IMG/VR virus record: IMGVR_UViG_3300030389_002941
Coordinates: 2,221 to 23,837 of that record
Source: a virus
Direction: 5' to 3' (one strand)
DNA length: 21,617 nt
Under the pieces are notes generated by a model. It made no database searches, was not told the origin of the DNA, and worked only from the letters and a program-made list of their open reading frames with translations. This document shows positions 8,201 through 14,445 of the stretch, one piece after another (within the stretch, counting starts at the first letter, position 1; each line of letters begins with the position of its first letter). Both the position numbers and the translations under genes were made by a program.

Positions 8201-9133
8201 GTTTCAACAAGTGATAGTGATCCATCTGCAACAGTAGCAGCTACATATTCGCAAACTGGAAAAGATATTACAATCACAAAATCTTCACATGGAATAGTTG
8301 TTGGTGATCGTTTAAATATAACTTTTAGCACAGGAACCGCGACAAGTGGTTCTTTTGAAGTTTTAACAGTACCAAATGCCAATACCTTTACTGTTCAGGC
8401 AGCAATGATTGAGGCTTCATATACTTCATTCCCATTTGACTTGGCTAAAGTACAAGTGGCGACAAACAAAACACACCCTGCAGTTGATGATGTTGTTGAT
8501 ATAGTTGTTTTAACAGGATTTTTACCAAGTGGGCAATATAAGCTAACTGCTGCAAATTTAGATTCAGTTTTTGGAAAGCTCTTTATTGCTGATTCTTTTC
8601 CTGATGTTGCAAACCCTACAGCTGGTTCGATAGGAAAAGGGAAACTTCTTTTTACTGCTTCAACTGCCTCAACAAGTGGAAATTGTACAATAAGCAATAA
8701 ATTTAGTAAATTTAACAAATTTAACAGTGGTGAATTTGAGGGAAGGGCGTTTCAATTTAGGGCAATATTAAATTCTTTTGACCCTGCTCAAAATATTGGT
8801 ATTGAAGAATTAGGTTATACAGCATTTTTTAAACCAAGAGTAGAAAATTCTATTGAAAACAGCGGTGCAACTAATGGAATTTTTGCTTCTGGAACAAATA
8901 CAAAAGCAGTGACATTTCAACACCCGTTTTTTGCGGGTACTTCTGATTTGGGTGGATCTACATCTAAATATTTACCAAGTATTGGTATCACAATACAAAA
9001 TGCTCAAACTGGGGACTTTTTTATAGTGCATACAGTTACAGGGACAGGTTTTGAAATTGATGTAAAAAATGGAAGTAGTTTTGTAAACAGAAACTTTACA
9101 TATATTGCGTCTGGTTTTGGTAAAGGAGGATAG
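5270..9133 (+). CDS. Central tail-tip / host-specificity protein J-like
   Basis: A 1287-aa distal tail protein that would form the tail spike or fibre hub and contact the host receptor. The N-terminal landmarks fit lambda gpJ: DLLGSGVINGFPSA, 'ALKDVFLNGTQIL', then 'WTNDPAWILYDLLTT' at about 315 and FALNTVI. Residues about 650-860 look like one or two fibronectin-III-type domains ('KEYIIQYRF', 'YEFRVFTVN'). Residues about 991-1044 carry the same YSQTG module as the M-like protein. The last ~200 residues are Thr/Ser/Phe-rich and are the likely receptor-binding, variable part (inference). It ends GFGKGG. Confidence 0.9.
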   Translation: MSNSSNFFNFSSLQQNILLPSLPAGTLASTQSITIFDLLGSGVINGFPSAIAANATLGTESYLKAALKDVFLNGTQILKQSADLANPKADDFNFGGITFEVRVGTHNQEAIKNELLISQAQTETSVQVQVTQGSPISRTITNPCDQLRVTMAFPSMQTFNDDGTISGASVNIKMKITQNNGTVNDPVIDDTITGQCGNVYKRDYGITTAGFDFPITLTVTRVTADSNVAALQNDTFFDSFTEIQADPNAYVNSAYTALRLSSQSFSGSVPQRMFRVQGTKVSIPHNATVQTNGALAYSGTFNGTFKTDKEWTNDPAWILYDLLTTDKGLGQHIDSSKIDVFSFYSASVYCAEGVDDMTGTGNLEPRFALNTVIRGQTSAYNIINKICSVMRATAYYTAGTIELGQDRPSDPVYLFNLSNVTENGFTYTNASVNTKFNTINVKYFNTDIREPDFVTVTDDALISKYGGIFVKNIEAFGCTSFGQARRLGKWFLYTQNNEAEVISFTATLEAGVIVRPAMNIAVSDPMRAGVRRGGRIQSATTTAITVDDEANTDLTSANSATLSVILPDGSLETKTISSISNRTITVSSAFSAAPNANSVWVLENTTVEAQTYKVISIKEVQDSLYEISALIHNPNKYAEVEDGTFVAKKSTSVLNQPLSGPENLSAAESIVVINGKSVSKINFSFSAVNNAKEYIIQYRFNNGNFITTKTQSLDFEIMNSVLGTYEFRVFTVNSLDQFSAVPSEFTFNAIGKTALPEDVTNLNSQPIDEKNLKLTFDPSFSKDVIHGGNVVIKHSSDTATSSFANSTLIAGDIAGNASEAIVPNISGKYFVKFRDDTNNLSENAAVIVISKPVAQPNLGIQTRREDTDSPPFQGNKVSTFYDSTLDLLLLSGDLEFDSVTDVDALSSFDFSGDIAEKGIYDFATILDLGSKFTLELEKHFKVNALLINDLFDTRNAFIDTWDDFDGTKAEAVDAQLFVSTSDSDPSATVAATYSQTGKDITITKSSHGIVVGDRLNITFSTGTATSGSFEVLTVPNANTFTVQAAMIEASYTSFPFDLAKVQVATNKTHPAVDDVVDIVVLTGFLPSGQYKLTAANLDSVFGKLFIADSFPDVANPTAGSIGKGKLLFTASTASTSGNCTISNKFSKFNKFNSGEFEGRAFQFRAILNSFDPAQNIGIEELGYTAFFKPRVENSIENSGATNGIFASGTNTKAVTFQHPFFAGTSDLGGSTSKYLPSIGITIQNAQTGDFFIVHTVTGTGFEIDVKNGSSFVNRNFTYIASGFGKGG
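8240..8401 (+). other. 'YSQTG...HG...GD' beta-module inside J-like protein
   Basis: Residues about 991-1044 of the J-like protein: ATYSQTGKDITITKSSHG, then 'VVGDRLNITFSTGTA', then 'VPNANTFTV'. It is clearly related to the insert in the M-like protein (3073-3276), with the same order of motifs and a shared 14-nt stretch at the start. Confidence 0.68.
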
Positions 9134-9184
9134 ATTTTGTTTAAATTTATTTATCAGTTATTATTAAAAGAAAAGAGTTAAACA

Positions 9185-10534
9185 ATGGCTACGCATGACT
9201 ACGTTATAGATAATGGAACAGGTTCTGCTGTTCGCGCGGATATTAATCTGGCTCTTCAAGCGATTGTAAGTTTAAATTCTTCAGCTACCGAACCATCTAC
9301 AAAATATGCTTACCAACTATGGGCCGACACTAATACAGGAATTTTAAAAATAAGAAATAGCGCCAACAACGCATGGATTGAGTTGCTCCAGTTGGATGGC
9401 ACCCTAACAATGGAGGATGGAAGTGCATCAGCCCCCGGTTTAGCTTTTAGGGATGATTTAGATACTGGAATCTTTCAAGGTGCTGCAAATGATTTAAGAA
9501 TCACAACAGGTGGTACAGAGGTAATGAGGATTGAAAATACAAACGTTGGTATTGGTGCTGGTTTAACAAGTGTTCCAAGAGCTTTAACAATAAGAACAGG
9601 TACTCAGTTTGATGGTGTTAGAATTATAAATGCTTCTGATCAAACCGTTGCGGAGTTAGGCGGTGCTGATACTGATAATGATACAGGCTTGCTAACGCTA
9701 TCAAATGATGGCTCTGGAAAAGTTCAATTAAATGCAAATGGAACATCTTTTATAAATAACACACTAGGTTTAGTTGTTGGAAGTGATCAGACTGTTAGAG
9801 GATTAGGGACTTTTGTAAATACAGGAGGGGATTGTAATCTTGCAGTGATAGGCGGTGACAGTAATAATTCACAACTTTTGATGGGCGACAATACTGATAT
9901 TGATGCTGGAAAAATACAATATGCAAACGCAGATAATTCATTACGATTCGTGGCAAATGCAACTGAAAGATTGCAACTTCATTCTAATGGTGGTGTATTT
10001 ATTGGCGTTAGTACAAGTCATGGCAGCAGTTCTTCAGGAATTGTAAATTTCGCTGGTTTTAGTTCTAGGAGAGGAACAGGAAATAATAATACTAGCAATG
10101 CTATCAACTGGGCATGGAACACCAGTGGAGGAACTAATGTATTAGAAGGTTGGGTTGACAATAGTAATGTCTGTTCAATAAATCAAAGTGCTTTCAATAT
10201 TACGTCTGACTACAGAATAAAAAAATCTGTAAAATCCATTACTTATAGTGTTTTAGATAAAATTCAAAAATTAAGACCTGTTCAATTTAATATAAAAGAT
10301 TATAAGGTTAATGGTCTTCTTTTACATAAAGATGATGATTTTGTGAAAACTGGTTTTATTGCACATGAAGTACAAGAACTTATTCCATCAGCTGTAAGAG
10401 AAAAAAAAGATGATGAAAAATTACAACAAATAGATCTTGCAGCCATTGTTACTACCCTTACAAAAGGCATGCAAGAATTAATTGATAAGGTTAATGTATT
10501 AGAGTCCGAACTTGCAGTATTGAAAGGCAATTAG
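9185..10534 (+). CDS. Tail fibre with C-terminal S74 intramolecular chaperone
   Basis: A 449-aa fibre-type protein. The N-terminus (MATHDYVIDNGTGSAVRADI, then 'STKYAYQLWADT', 'LKIRNSANNAWI') is a virion-attachment type common in marine phage fibres (recollection). The middle is a repetitive beta-rich shaft ('GLAFRDDLDTGIF', 'LQLHSNGGVFIG'). The C-terminal ~110 residues are a peptidase S74 / endosialidase chaperone domain: SDYRIKKSV with the Ser341 and Lys346 pair, 'RPVQFN', 'GFIAHEVQELIP', and a terminal heptad helix. In this family the domain trimerises the fibre and then cuts itself off before the Ser. It follows the J-like gene after a 51-nt gap. Confidence 0.88.
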   Translation: MATHDYVIDNGTGSAVRADINLALQAIVSLNSSATEPSTKYAYQLWADTNTGILKIRNSANNAWIELLQLDGTLTMEDGSASAPGLAFRDDLDTGIFQGAANDLRITTGGTEVMRIENTNVGIGAGLTSVPRALTIRTGTQFDGVRIINASDQTVAELGGADTDNDTGLLTLSNDGSGKVQLNANGTSFINNTLGLVVGSDQTVRGLGTFVNTGGDCNLAVIGGDSNNSQLLMGDNTDIDAGKIQYANADNSLRFVANATERLQLHSNGGVFIGVSTSHGSSSSGIVNFAGFSSRRGTGNNNTSNAINWAWNTSGGTNVLEGWVDNSNVCSINQSAFNITSDYRIKKSVKSITYSVLDKIQKLRPVQFNIKDYKVNGLLLHKDDDFVKTGFIAHEVQELIPSAVREKKDDEKLQQIDLAAIVTTLTKGMQELIDKVNVLESELAVLKGN

Positions 10535-10563
10535 TATATTTGTAATATTATATTAATTTTAAT

Positions 10564-10890
10564 ATGGCTGTTACTTGGAATGTTTTAGGTATTAGAAAAT
10601 TAGCAACTGAGGGTTCTTTATCTGATGTCTGTAAATTTATCGATTGGGAGTGTAAAGATTCTGAAACTGTAGATGACAAATTGCTAAGAGGATACGTTTG
10701 TAGCGATGTTGTATTGTCTGCTGCTGATTCTTCAAGTTTTGTTGCGTATGCAGATATTACATCTGATACGGCTGTCACATGGGTCAAAAATATATTAGGA
10801 ACAGAAAAAGTTGCAAAAATAGAAGCTGAAGTTACACGTCAAATTACAGAGCAAAAAACACCAACTTATACAACTGGCGTACCTTGGTAA
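10564..10890 (+). CDS. Small conserved phage protein after the tail fibre, unknown function
   Basis: A 108-aa protein opening MAVTWNVLGIRKL and ending TTGVPW. I recognise the general type ('FIDWECKDSE', 'FVAYADIT', 'AVTWVKNILG', 'QITEQKTP') as a small protein often found beside fibre genes in marine phage genomes, but know no function. There is no signal peptide or membrane segment. The probable roles are a minor virion component or fibre accessory (inference from position). Its TAA directly abuts the stop of the - strand ORF at 10891. Confidence 0.75.
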   Translation: MAVTWNVLGIRKLATEGSLSDVCKFIDWECKDSETVDDKLLRGYVCSDVVLSAADSSSFVAYADITSDTAVTWVKNILGTEKVAKIEAEVTRQITEQKTPTYTTGVPW

Positions 10891-11022
10891 TTAATTAGCT
10901 TTTACAGGAATATTTCTATCAAGTAGGCCATACATGACACGCAATGGTGCGAGTCCTATAATTAGAAAAAGCACCATTAATGTTATTGGTACGCTTGCCT
11001 TAAGAAGAGCATCACGAATCAT
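10891..11022 (-). CDS. 43-aa single-helix membrane protein (small ORF)
   Basis: Reads MIRDALLKASVPITLM, a hydrophobic run VLFLIIGLAPLRV, then YGLLDRN and a basic tail ending KAN. It has one clear membrane helix, and its codon third positions are mostly A/T like its neighbours. It fills the gap exactly: its stop abuts the TAA at 10888-10890, and its ATG shares the bases CATG with the + strand ATG at 11021. No Shine-Dalgarno sequence is visible. The + strand reading of the same stretch is unlike a protein. The function is unknown. Confidence 0.55.
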   Translation of the reverse strand: MIRDALLKASVPITLMVLFLIIGLAPLRVMYGLLDRNIPVKAN

Positions 11023-11335
11023 GTTTCAAAAAATAGCTAATGTTTTATCAATTATTTCATTTTTAATGGTTTCGTCAATGAGTGTTGGGGCATACTTAGC
11101 AATTCAATACATGAGATCGCCAGAATTTGAAAGAACCCTTAAAAACAAGATCATGGGTGATTTAAAAGAAAAAATGATTGAAGAAATACCAAAACAATTA
11201 CCAGAATTTAGTGGCCCATCTATACCAATGGTTAACAAAAAACAACTAGATCCTGATAATTGGTTCGATAACTATATTGAGAAAGAAAATAAAAAAAATT
11301 TAGACTGGGAAATAGAAGGTAAATGGAAAAGATAA
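11021..11335 (+). CDS. Membrane-anchored 104-aa protein, unknown (MFQKIANVLS type)
   Basis: The start is placed at MFQKIANVLSIISFLMV because the open frame upstream (from 10934) reads an unlikely Arg/Ser-rich sequence antisense to the 43-aa ORF. One membrane helix lies at about 9-31, followed by a charged helical and Pro-containing tail ('IPKQLPEFSGPSIP'). Proteins with this type of N-terminus occur, from memory, in marine cyanophages. The location after the fibre module and three bases before the next gene suggests a virion or envelope-associated accessory role, not proven. Confidence 0.65.
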   Translation: MFQKIANVLSIISFLMVSSMSVGAYLAIQYMRSPEFERTLKNKIMGDLKEKMIEEIPKQLPEFSGPSIPMVNKKQLDPDNWFDNYIEKENKKNLDWEIEGKWKR

Positions 11336-11338
11336 TAG

Positions 11339-11560
11339 ATGATATTTGGATTTTTTAAAAAACTTATAAAATATTACATTGATAAGGTTGTGTCTTGGTT
11401 AAGAGTAAAAAAATTACAACTTGAGCTTGATAGTGAAATAAAAAAATATCATGAAGAATTAGACGAAAAGATATTAAAACCCAAGATAATAGAAACTGGC
11501 AAGTTTGGTGAGGATGGGTGGTCTATTTCTATAGGAGATATAGAAGATGGAGATACCTGA
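11339..11560 (+). CDS. Small 73-aa amphipathic/coiled protein, unknown
   Basis: Opens MIFGFFKKLIKYYIDKVVSW, an amphipathic or membrane-touching N-terminus, followed by a Lys/Glu-rich coiled-coil-like segment and an acidic end ('GDIEDGDT'). It starts 3 nt after the preceding TAA and overlaps the next gene by 14 nt, so it is part of the same operon. No family is recognised. Confidence 0.6.
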   Translation: MIFGFFKKLIKYYIDKVVSWLRVKKLQLELDSEIKKYHEELDEKILKPKIIETGKFGEDGWSISIGDIEDGDT

Positions 11561-12188
11561 TATATCTATACCAAAAATAGATATACAACTAATAAATATT
11601 CCAATAAGTAATCCATACCAAGTTTTAAGCGTACCACTTCCATCATTAAAATTACCTGGATGTGTAAGGTATCACAGAGATGCTAGTCCAAAAAATACTG
11701 CTTTATATGATGATGACCCAAGGGGTACTACTATTTCATGTCCACATGGTTCGATGCCTACATTCCAGCCATTATTGTATGACAGAAGAAAAATAACAAT
11801 TACTGAAGGTAAAAAAGAAGATAAAAAAGTAAACAATGATGAGCAACCTAAATATGAACAAAAAAAACCTGAACTACCTAAGAAGAAAGAAGAGGAGTTT
11901 TTTATAAAATGTCCAGGTGACAAAGATCAAAGAGTAGGGGATTTCAGAAATTCCAAAAAATTAGAGGTTGTCGTATCTCATAAGTTATCAGATGATAAGA
12001 GTGAGTGCATAACGGTTTATGAAGACACAAAGTTTATCGACCAGTATCTTCCTACAGCCAAAGATGCTACTACTGCTGCTGGCATTGCTTTGGTCGCTGC
12101 TACTACTCCACTTCTTATTAATGCTATCAAGCCTTTGGTAAAACAATTGATAAAAAAACTGACAAAGAAGAAAAAAGATGTAAAATAG
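11547..12188 (+). CDS. MEIPDIS-type Pro/Lys-rich protein with C-terminal hydrophobic segment
   Basis: A 213-aa protein. The N-terminus is rich in Ile-Pro-Asp-Ile repeats ('MEIPDISIPKIDIQ', 'INIPIS'), then 'GCVRYHRDA', 'TTISCPHGSMPTF', a Lys/Glu/Pro linker at about 90-117, 'CPGDKDQRVGDFRN', 'ECITVYED', a hydrophobic segment at about 173-193 and a strongly basic tail (KKLTKKKKDVK). Four cysteines (two before the linker, two after it) could form disulfides outside the cell (inference). An AGGAG lies 9 nt before the ATG, one of the few good ribosome sites here. I recall similar proteins in cyanophages near structural genes; the function is unknown. Confidence 0.72.
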   Translation: MEIPDISIPKIDIQLINIPISNPYQVLSVPLPSLKLPGCVRYHRDASPKNTALYDDDPRGTTISCPHGSMPTFQPLLYDRRKITITEGKKEDKKVNNDEQPKYEQKKPELPKKKEEEFFIKCPGDKDQRVGDFRNSKKLEVVVSHKLSDDKSECITVYEDTKFIDQYLPTAKDATTAAGIALVAATTPLLINAIKPLVKQLIKKLTKKKKDVK

Positions 12189-12190
12189 AC

Positions 12191-12300
12191 ATTAGTAAAA
12201 GGATTTGACTCCTTGAGAGGTTCTAGGCTCTCTCTTAATGCTCACAGCTAACACTCAATAGGCAAGGTCGTTCTTATTTGAAATACCACCTTTTACTAAT
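12191..12300 (+). repeat. 110-nt element closed by a perfect 12-bp inverted repeat
   Basis: ATTAGTAAAAGG at 12191-12202 is exactly complementary to CCTTTTACTAAT at 12289-12300. Smaller hairpins fall inside: AAGGA/TCCTT (12200-12215 area, competing with the outer stem) and GAGAG/CTCTC around an 8-nt loop, plus AAGGT/ACCTT near the 3' side. It sits at the convergent end of the tail operon. There is no T-tract, so it is not a standard terminator. The strand of any transcript is unknown. Confidence 0.7.
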
Positions 12301-12302
12301 TA

Positions 12303-12369
12303 AGCAACAGGCCCTACATATCCTCCTGTTAAATCAGGATGTGAGTTTCTGATGGATCGTTCTGTTGCT
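12303..12369 (+). repeat. 67-nt element closed by an 8-bp inverted repeat with inner hairpin
   Basis: AGCAACAG at 12303-12310 is complementary to CTGTTGCT at 12362-12369. Inside, TCCTG (12324-12328) pairs with CAGGA (12335-12339) around a 6-nt loop. Its right arm overlaps the stop codon of the - strand gene ending at 12368. It follows the 110-nt element by 2 nt, so the two form a tandem structured block between convergent operons. Confidence 0.6.
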
Positions 12370-13165
12370 ACTCTAATTTATGTTTGTGCGGTAATATCTG
12401 ATTAGCTTTTTCTACAATTTCTATATCTTTGCATAAATTATAGTAAGGGCTGTTTTTTTTAAATCTAATACCCGAAATTGCCTTCTCTCCGCAATGACGC
12501 AAACGTGCCATATGCCAGTCAAGTTCTAAATTTTTAAGCTTTTGTTTGTTTATATCATTCTGCACTTGAGCTGCCTCCTTGCACTGTTTTGTATATTGGC
12601 GATCTAATGGAATACTAAAATTCAATGTGATTCCTGTGCCAAGTGCATAACTATCTTTGTTTGTACCAGAATAATTCAATTGCTCAAAAAGTACGACACC
12701 TGGGTTATCTGGTGTGCCATCTCCAATAGGATTGCCATCATCATCAAAATCACCAACAATATCTGTTTGGTCATAAACAGGTGTCTTGTAATAATCTCGA
12801 TATGGTTTGCGAAAATTTGAATTAAATGTAGTGAATGGAGTTATGGTCATCATTGCACCTTGACAAACAACACCGCCACCATATTGATTTGTATGAAACC
12901 CACCATTATTAACATTCCAGTTTTGATTTGTCACGCTACCACTATTTGATTGACTAACTGAATTAGCAAAAACTCCTGTTGGTAAAAGGGCTATTGAAAG
13001 ACAGAGGTAGTAGTAACTACGGATTCCGTTTCTATTGTTCGATTTATGGTTGTTACGTTTTGTAATCCAGGGCCTGAATATGTTTCTGTAAATTGAAAGG
13101 CATCTCCTGAAGTGGGATTTGTAAGTGTCCAGTTTGGTTTTGTTGTCATATCTGCTCCTGTCCAT
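12368..13165 (-). CDS. Secreted/virion-associated protein with signal-peptide-like segment; start uncertain
   Basis: The open frame is 265 codons, but the first ~58 codons overlap the preceding gene and read as an Arg/Asn-rich out-of-frame sequence. The protein-like part begins around residue 51 with YYYLCLSIALLPTGVFANS, which resembles a signal peptide with cleavage after GVFA. No ATG, GTG or TTG occurs in frame between the ATG at 13165 and the region after that signal. The mature part has 'GGGVVCQG', an acidic Gly/Asp stretch, 'LNFSIPLD', then a helical 'DWHMARLRHCGEKAI' with several Cys. It is the last gene of the - strand cassette and resembles, from memory, a cyanophage hypothetical protein. 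Function unknown. Confidence 0.65.
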   Translation of the reverse strand: MDRSRYDNKTKLDTYKSHFRRCLSIYRNIFRPWITKRNNHKSNNRNGIRSYYYLCLSIALLPTGVFANSVSQSNSGSVTNQNWNVNNGGFHTNQYGGGVVCQGAMMTITPFTTFNSNFRKPYRDYYKTPVYDQTDIVGDFDDDGNPIGDGTPDNPGVVLFEQLNYSGTNKDSYALGTGITLNFSIPLDRQYTKQCKEAAQVQNDINKQKLKNLELDWHMARLRHCGEKAISGIRFKKNSPYYNLCKDIEIVEKANQILPHKHKLE

Positions 13166-13416
13166 GTATAACTTTGCCCTCCTACTGTTCCTGTGACTTG
13201 AGTTGCATCGGGCGACATATTACCTCCATCATGTTTGATGCCTGTTCCTGTAACGGTATATTCGTAGCCTGTTTTATAATCTTTACTGGTAATAGATTCT
13301 GTAATTGTACTCTGCGTATTTGTTGTACTGGACATTGTTCCAGTTGTAAAATTTGGAACGATATTTGCGTTAACTGGTAAAGCATATATAAAAAACAGTA
13401 ATAAAAGCTTCCGCAT
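12991..13416 (-). CDS. Secreted Ser/Thr-rich protein, paralogue of its upstream neighbour
   Basis: A 141-aa protein with a clear signal peptide (MRKLLLLFFIYALPVNAN, cleavage about 16-18) and a Thr/Ser/Gly-rich beta-type body with no membrane segment after the signal. 'YEYTVTGTGIKHDGG' corresponds to 'YSVSGTGVNTTDG' in the 160-aa gene upstream, so the two look like distant duplicates. It starts 6 nt after its neighbour's stop, and its 3' end overlaps the open frame of the next gene. No known function; possibly a surface or virion decoration protein (inference). Confidence 0.72.
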   Translation of the reverse strand: MRKLLLLFFIYALPVNANIVPNFTTGTMSSTTNTQSTITESITSKDYKTGYEYTVTGTGIKHDGGNMSPDATQVTGTVGGQSYTWTGADMTTKPNWTLTNPTSGDAFQFTETYSGPGLQNVTTINRTIETESVVTTTSVFQ

Positions 13417-13422
13417 AGCTCA

Positions 13423-13905
13423 TTAGTCTACTGTTACGGAGGTTACATATTGTCCTGTTGCAGTTGTACCTGAACCGCCTGCTGTTATTTGTACAACGTG
13501 ATTATCAACTGTACCTGCAAGTGTACCTGCTGTACCTCCCGAAGTACTGGTCAAATCTCCAAAAGGTGAGACTTCGCCAGTGGTCAAACTTGTTGAAATA
13601 GTATCACCTGTCGTATGTGAGACTGTATATGAGAATGATTCACCATCTGTCAGTTGACTTGCTGTAATTGGCGTATAAGAATTTATGCCATTAGTGGCTG
13701 CACCTAATCCTCCTAAACTTCCAGCAGTTGTGCCATCAGTTGTATTTACTCCCGTTCCAGAAACACTGTATGAGTTTCCAATACGATCTGCTGTAGTTCC
13801 TGGGGCTGCTACTTCAAGCTTGACACTTGAAGTAATTGAAGATGTTATATCAGCATACGAAGCTGGCATAACAGCAAGTAACAAAATTGGAAGAAGCTTT
13901 TTCAT
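13423..13905 (-). CDS. Secreted Ser/Thr/Gly-rich protein, unknown
   Basis: A 160-aa protein with a signal peptide (MKKLLPILLLAVMPASYA, cleavage after Ala18). The body is rich in Thr, Ser and Gly with repeated 'GTTAG', 'GGTAGTLAGT' and 'GGSGTTATGQ' motifs and no Cys, consistent with an extracellular beta-structured protein. The ATG overlaps the stop of the upstream membrane-protein gene as ATGA, so translation is coupled. I recall similar proteins in cyanophages; no function is known to me. Confidence 0.72.
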   Translation of the reverse strand: MKKLLPILLLAVMPASYADITSSITSSVKLEVAAPGTTADRIGNSYSVSGTGVNTTDGTTAGSLGGLGAATNGINSYTPITASQLTDGESFSYTVSHTTGDTISTSLTTGEVSPFGDLTSTSGGTAGTLAGTVDNHVVQITAGGSGTTATGQYVTSVTVD

Positions 13906-14207
13906 TTTTTTACAACTCCAACTTTAGAGTCTTTATTGTCAACTATCTTAACATTATCATTTAGTTTTCTTTTGTCAGCACCTTTTTTAATATTTAGGCC
14001 GTACTGAGCAGTGACAGCACTCAGCAAACCTGCTGCAAAAGTTGTATCAATTTGCCTTGTAGGGTTTGGATTAAAATACGACCAAGAAATTACTCCCAAA
14101 CTCCAAAAAAGTATAATCATCTGCACCACATTGGCAATCAGACTATTGCCTTCTTTTTCCTGATCTTCCATGTAAAAAAAAAGCTGCTTGTGGGTATCTC
14201 TAAGCAT
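13902..14207 (-). CDS. Small two-helix membrane protein, holin-like candidate
   Basis: A 101-aa protein: short polar N-terminus, helix 1 at about 22-44 (SLIANVVQMIILFWSLGVIS followed by WSYF), a short loop 'NPNPTRQID', helix 2 at about 55-70 (TTFAAGLLSAVTAQYG), then a Lys/Asp-rich tail. Size, two helices and charged C-terminus fit small phage holins, but no lysis enzyme lies next to it, so this is only a candidate. A second Met at residue 13 could be the start; neither has a good ribosome site. It is first in the - strand cassette. Confidence 0.62.
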   Translation of the reverse strand: MLRDTHKQLFFYMEDQEKEGNSLIANVVQMIILFWSLGVISWSYFNPNPTRQIDTTFAAGLLSAVTAQYGLNIKKGADKRKLNDNVKIVDNKDSKVGVVKK

Positions 14208-14235
14208 TGACCACTGCTTAACAAACAGCTATGTG
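14207..14235 (+). promoter_or_regulatory. Possible sigma70-type promoter for the + strand gene pair
   Basis: TTGACC at 14207-14212 is followed after 17 nt by TATGTG at 14230-14235. The -35 matches well and the -10 poorly. It lies between the divergent genes at 14207 (-) and 14284 (+), where a promoter is needed. Confidence 0.3.
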
Positions 14236-14283
14236 CCAAATTTAGCAAATACTGTTATGTTTGGAAAGTAACACAATAAAACA

Positions 14284-14445
14284 ATGTCAAAGTTTCTAAT
14301 TAATTTATTTATCAAGTTCGGCAAAAGTGAATCGCTTCGTAAGGCAACGTTGTCACTACTTAAAAATTTAGTGGCCAAAACTGATAATGATGTAGACGAT
14401 GCCATCGTCAAGATGATCGAAGAAAAACTCTTCCCAGTAAAATGA
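14284..14445 (+). CDS. 53-aa small protein, first of a coupled + strand pair
   Basis: Reads MSKFLINLFIKFGKSESLRK, then 'LSLLKNLVAKTDNDVDDAI' and ends EEKLFPVK. It is helical, amphipathic and charge-balanced. It is shorter than most gene-finder limits, but its stop overlaps the next start as ATGA (14442-14445), which strongly supports that it is translated. The - strand reading of the same bases is unlike protein. I recall similar short proteins in marine phages but no function. Confidence 0.7.
   Translation: MSKFLINLFIKFGKSESLRKATLSLLKNLVAKTDNDVDDAIVKMIEEKLFPVK

Noticed and set aside
9134-9184. 14-aa peptide from TTG (FKFIYQLLLKEKS) between J and fibre
   Set aside because: Too short, non-ATG start and no ribosome site; only the gap position supports it.
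10934-11020. Upstream extension of the MFQKIANVLS protein (MTRNGASPII...)
   Set aside because: Arg/Ser-rich reading, antisense to a better 43-aa membrane ORF; the natural start is the ATG at 11021.
12191-12300. tRNA or tmRNA-like gene in the 110-nt inverted-repeat element
   Set aside because: The closing stem and one hairpin recall a tRNA, but there is no standard anticodon arm, and on either strand the T-loop does not fit (6-nt loop, T54 replaced).
12992-13165. The first 58 codons of the 265-codon - strand frame as true N-terminus
   Set aside because: They read as Lys/Arg/Asn-rich out-of-frame sequence over the end of a clear coding gene; only the signal-like part after residue 50 looks genuine.
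14229-14411. 60-aa - strand ORF
   Set aside because: Antisense to the 53-aa + gene, which has an ATGA-coupled neighbour; composition is not protein-like.
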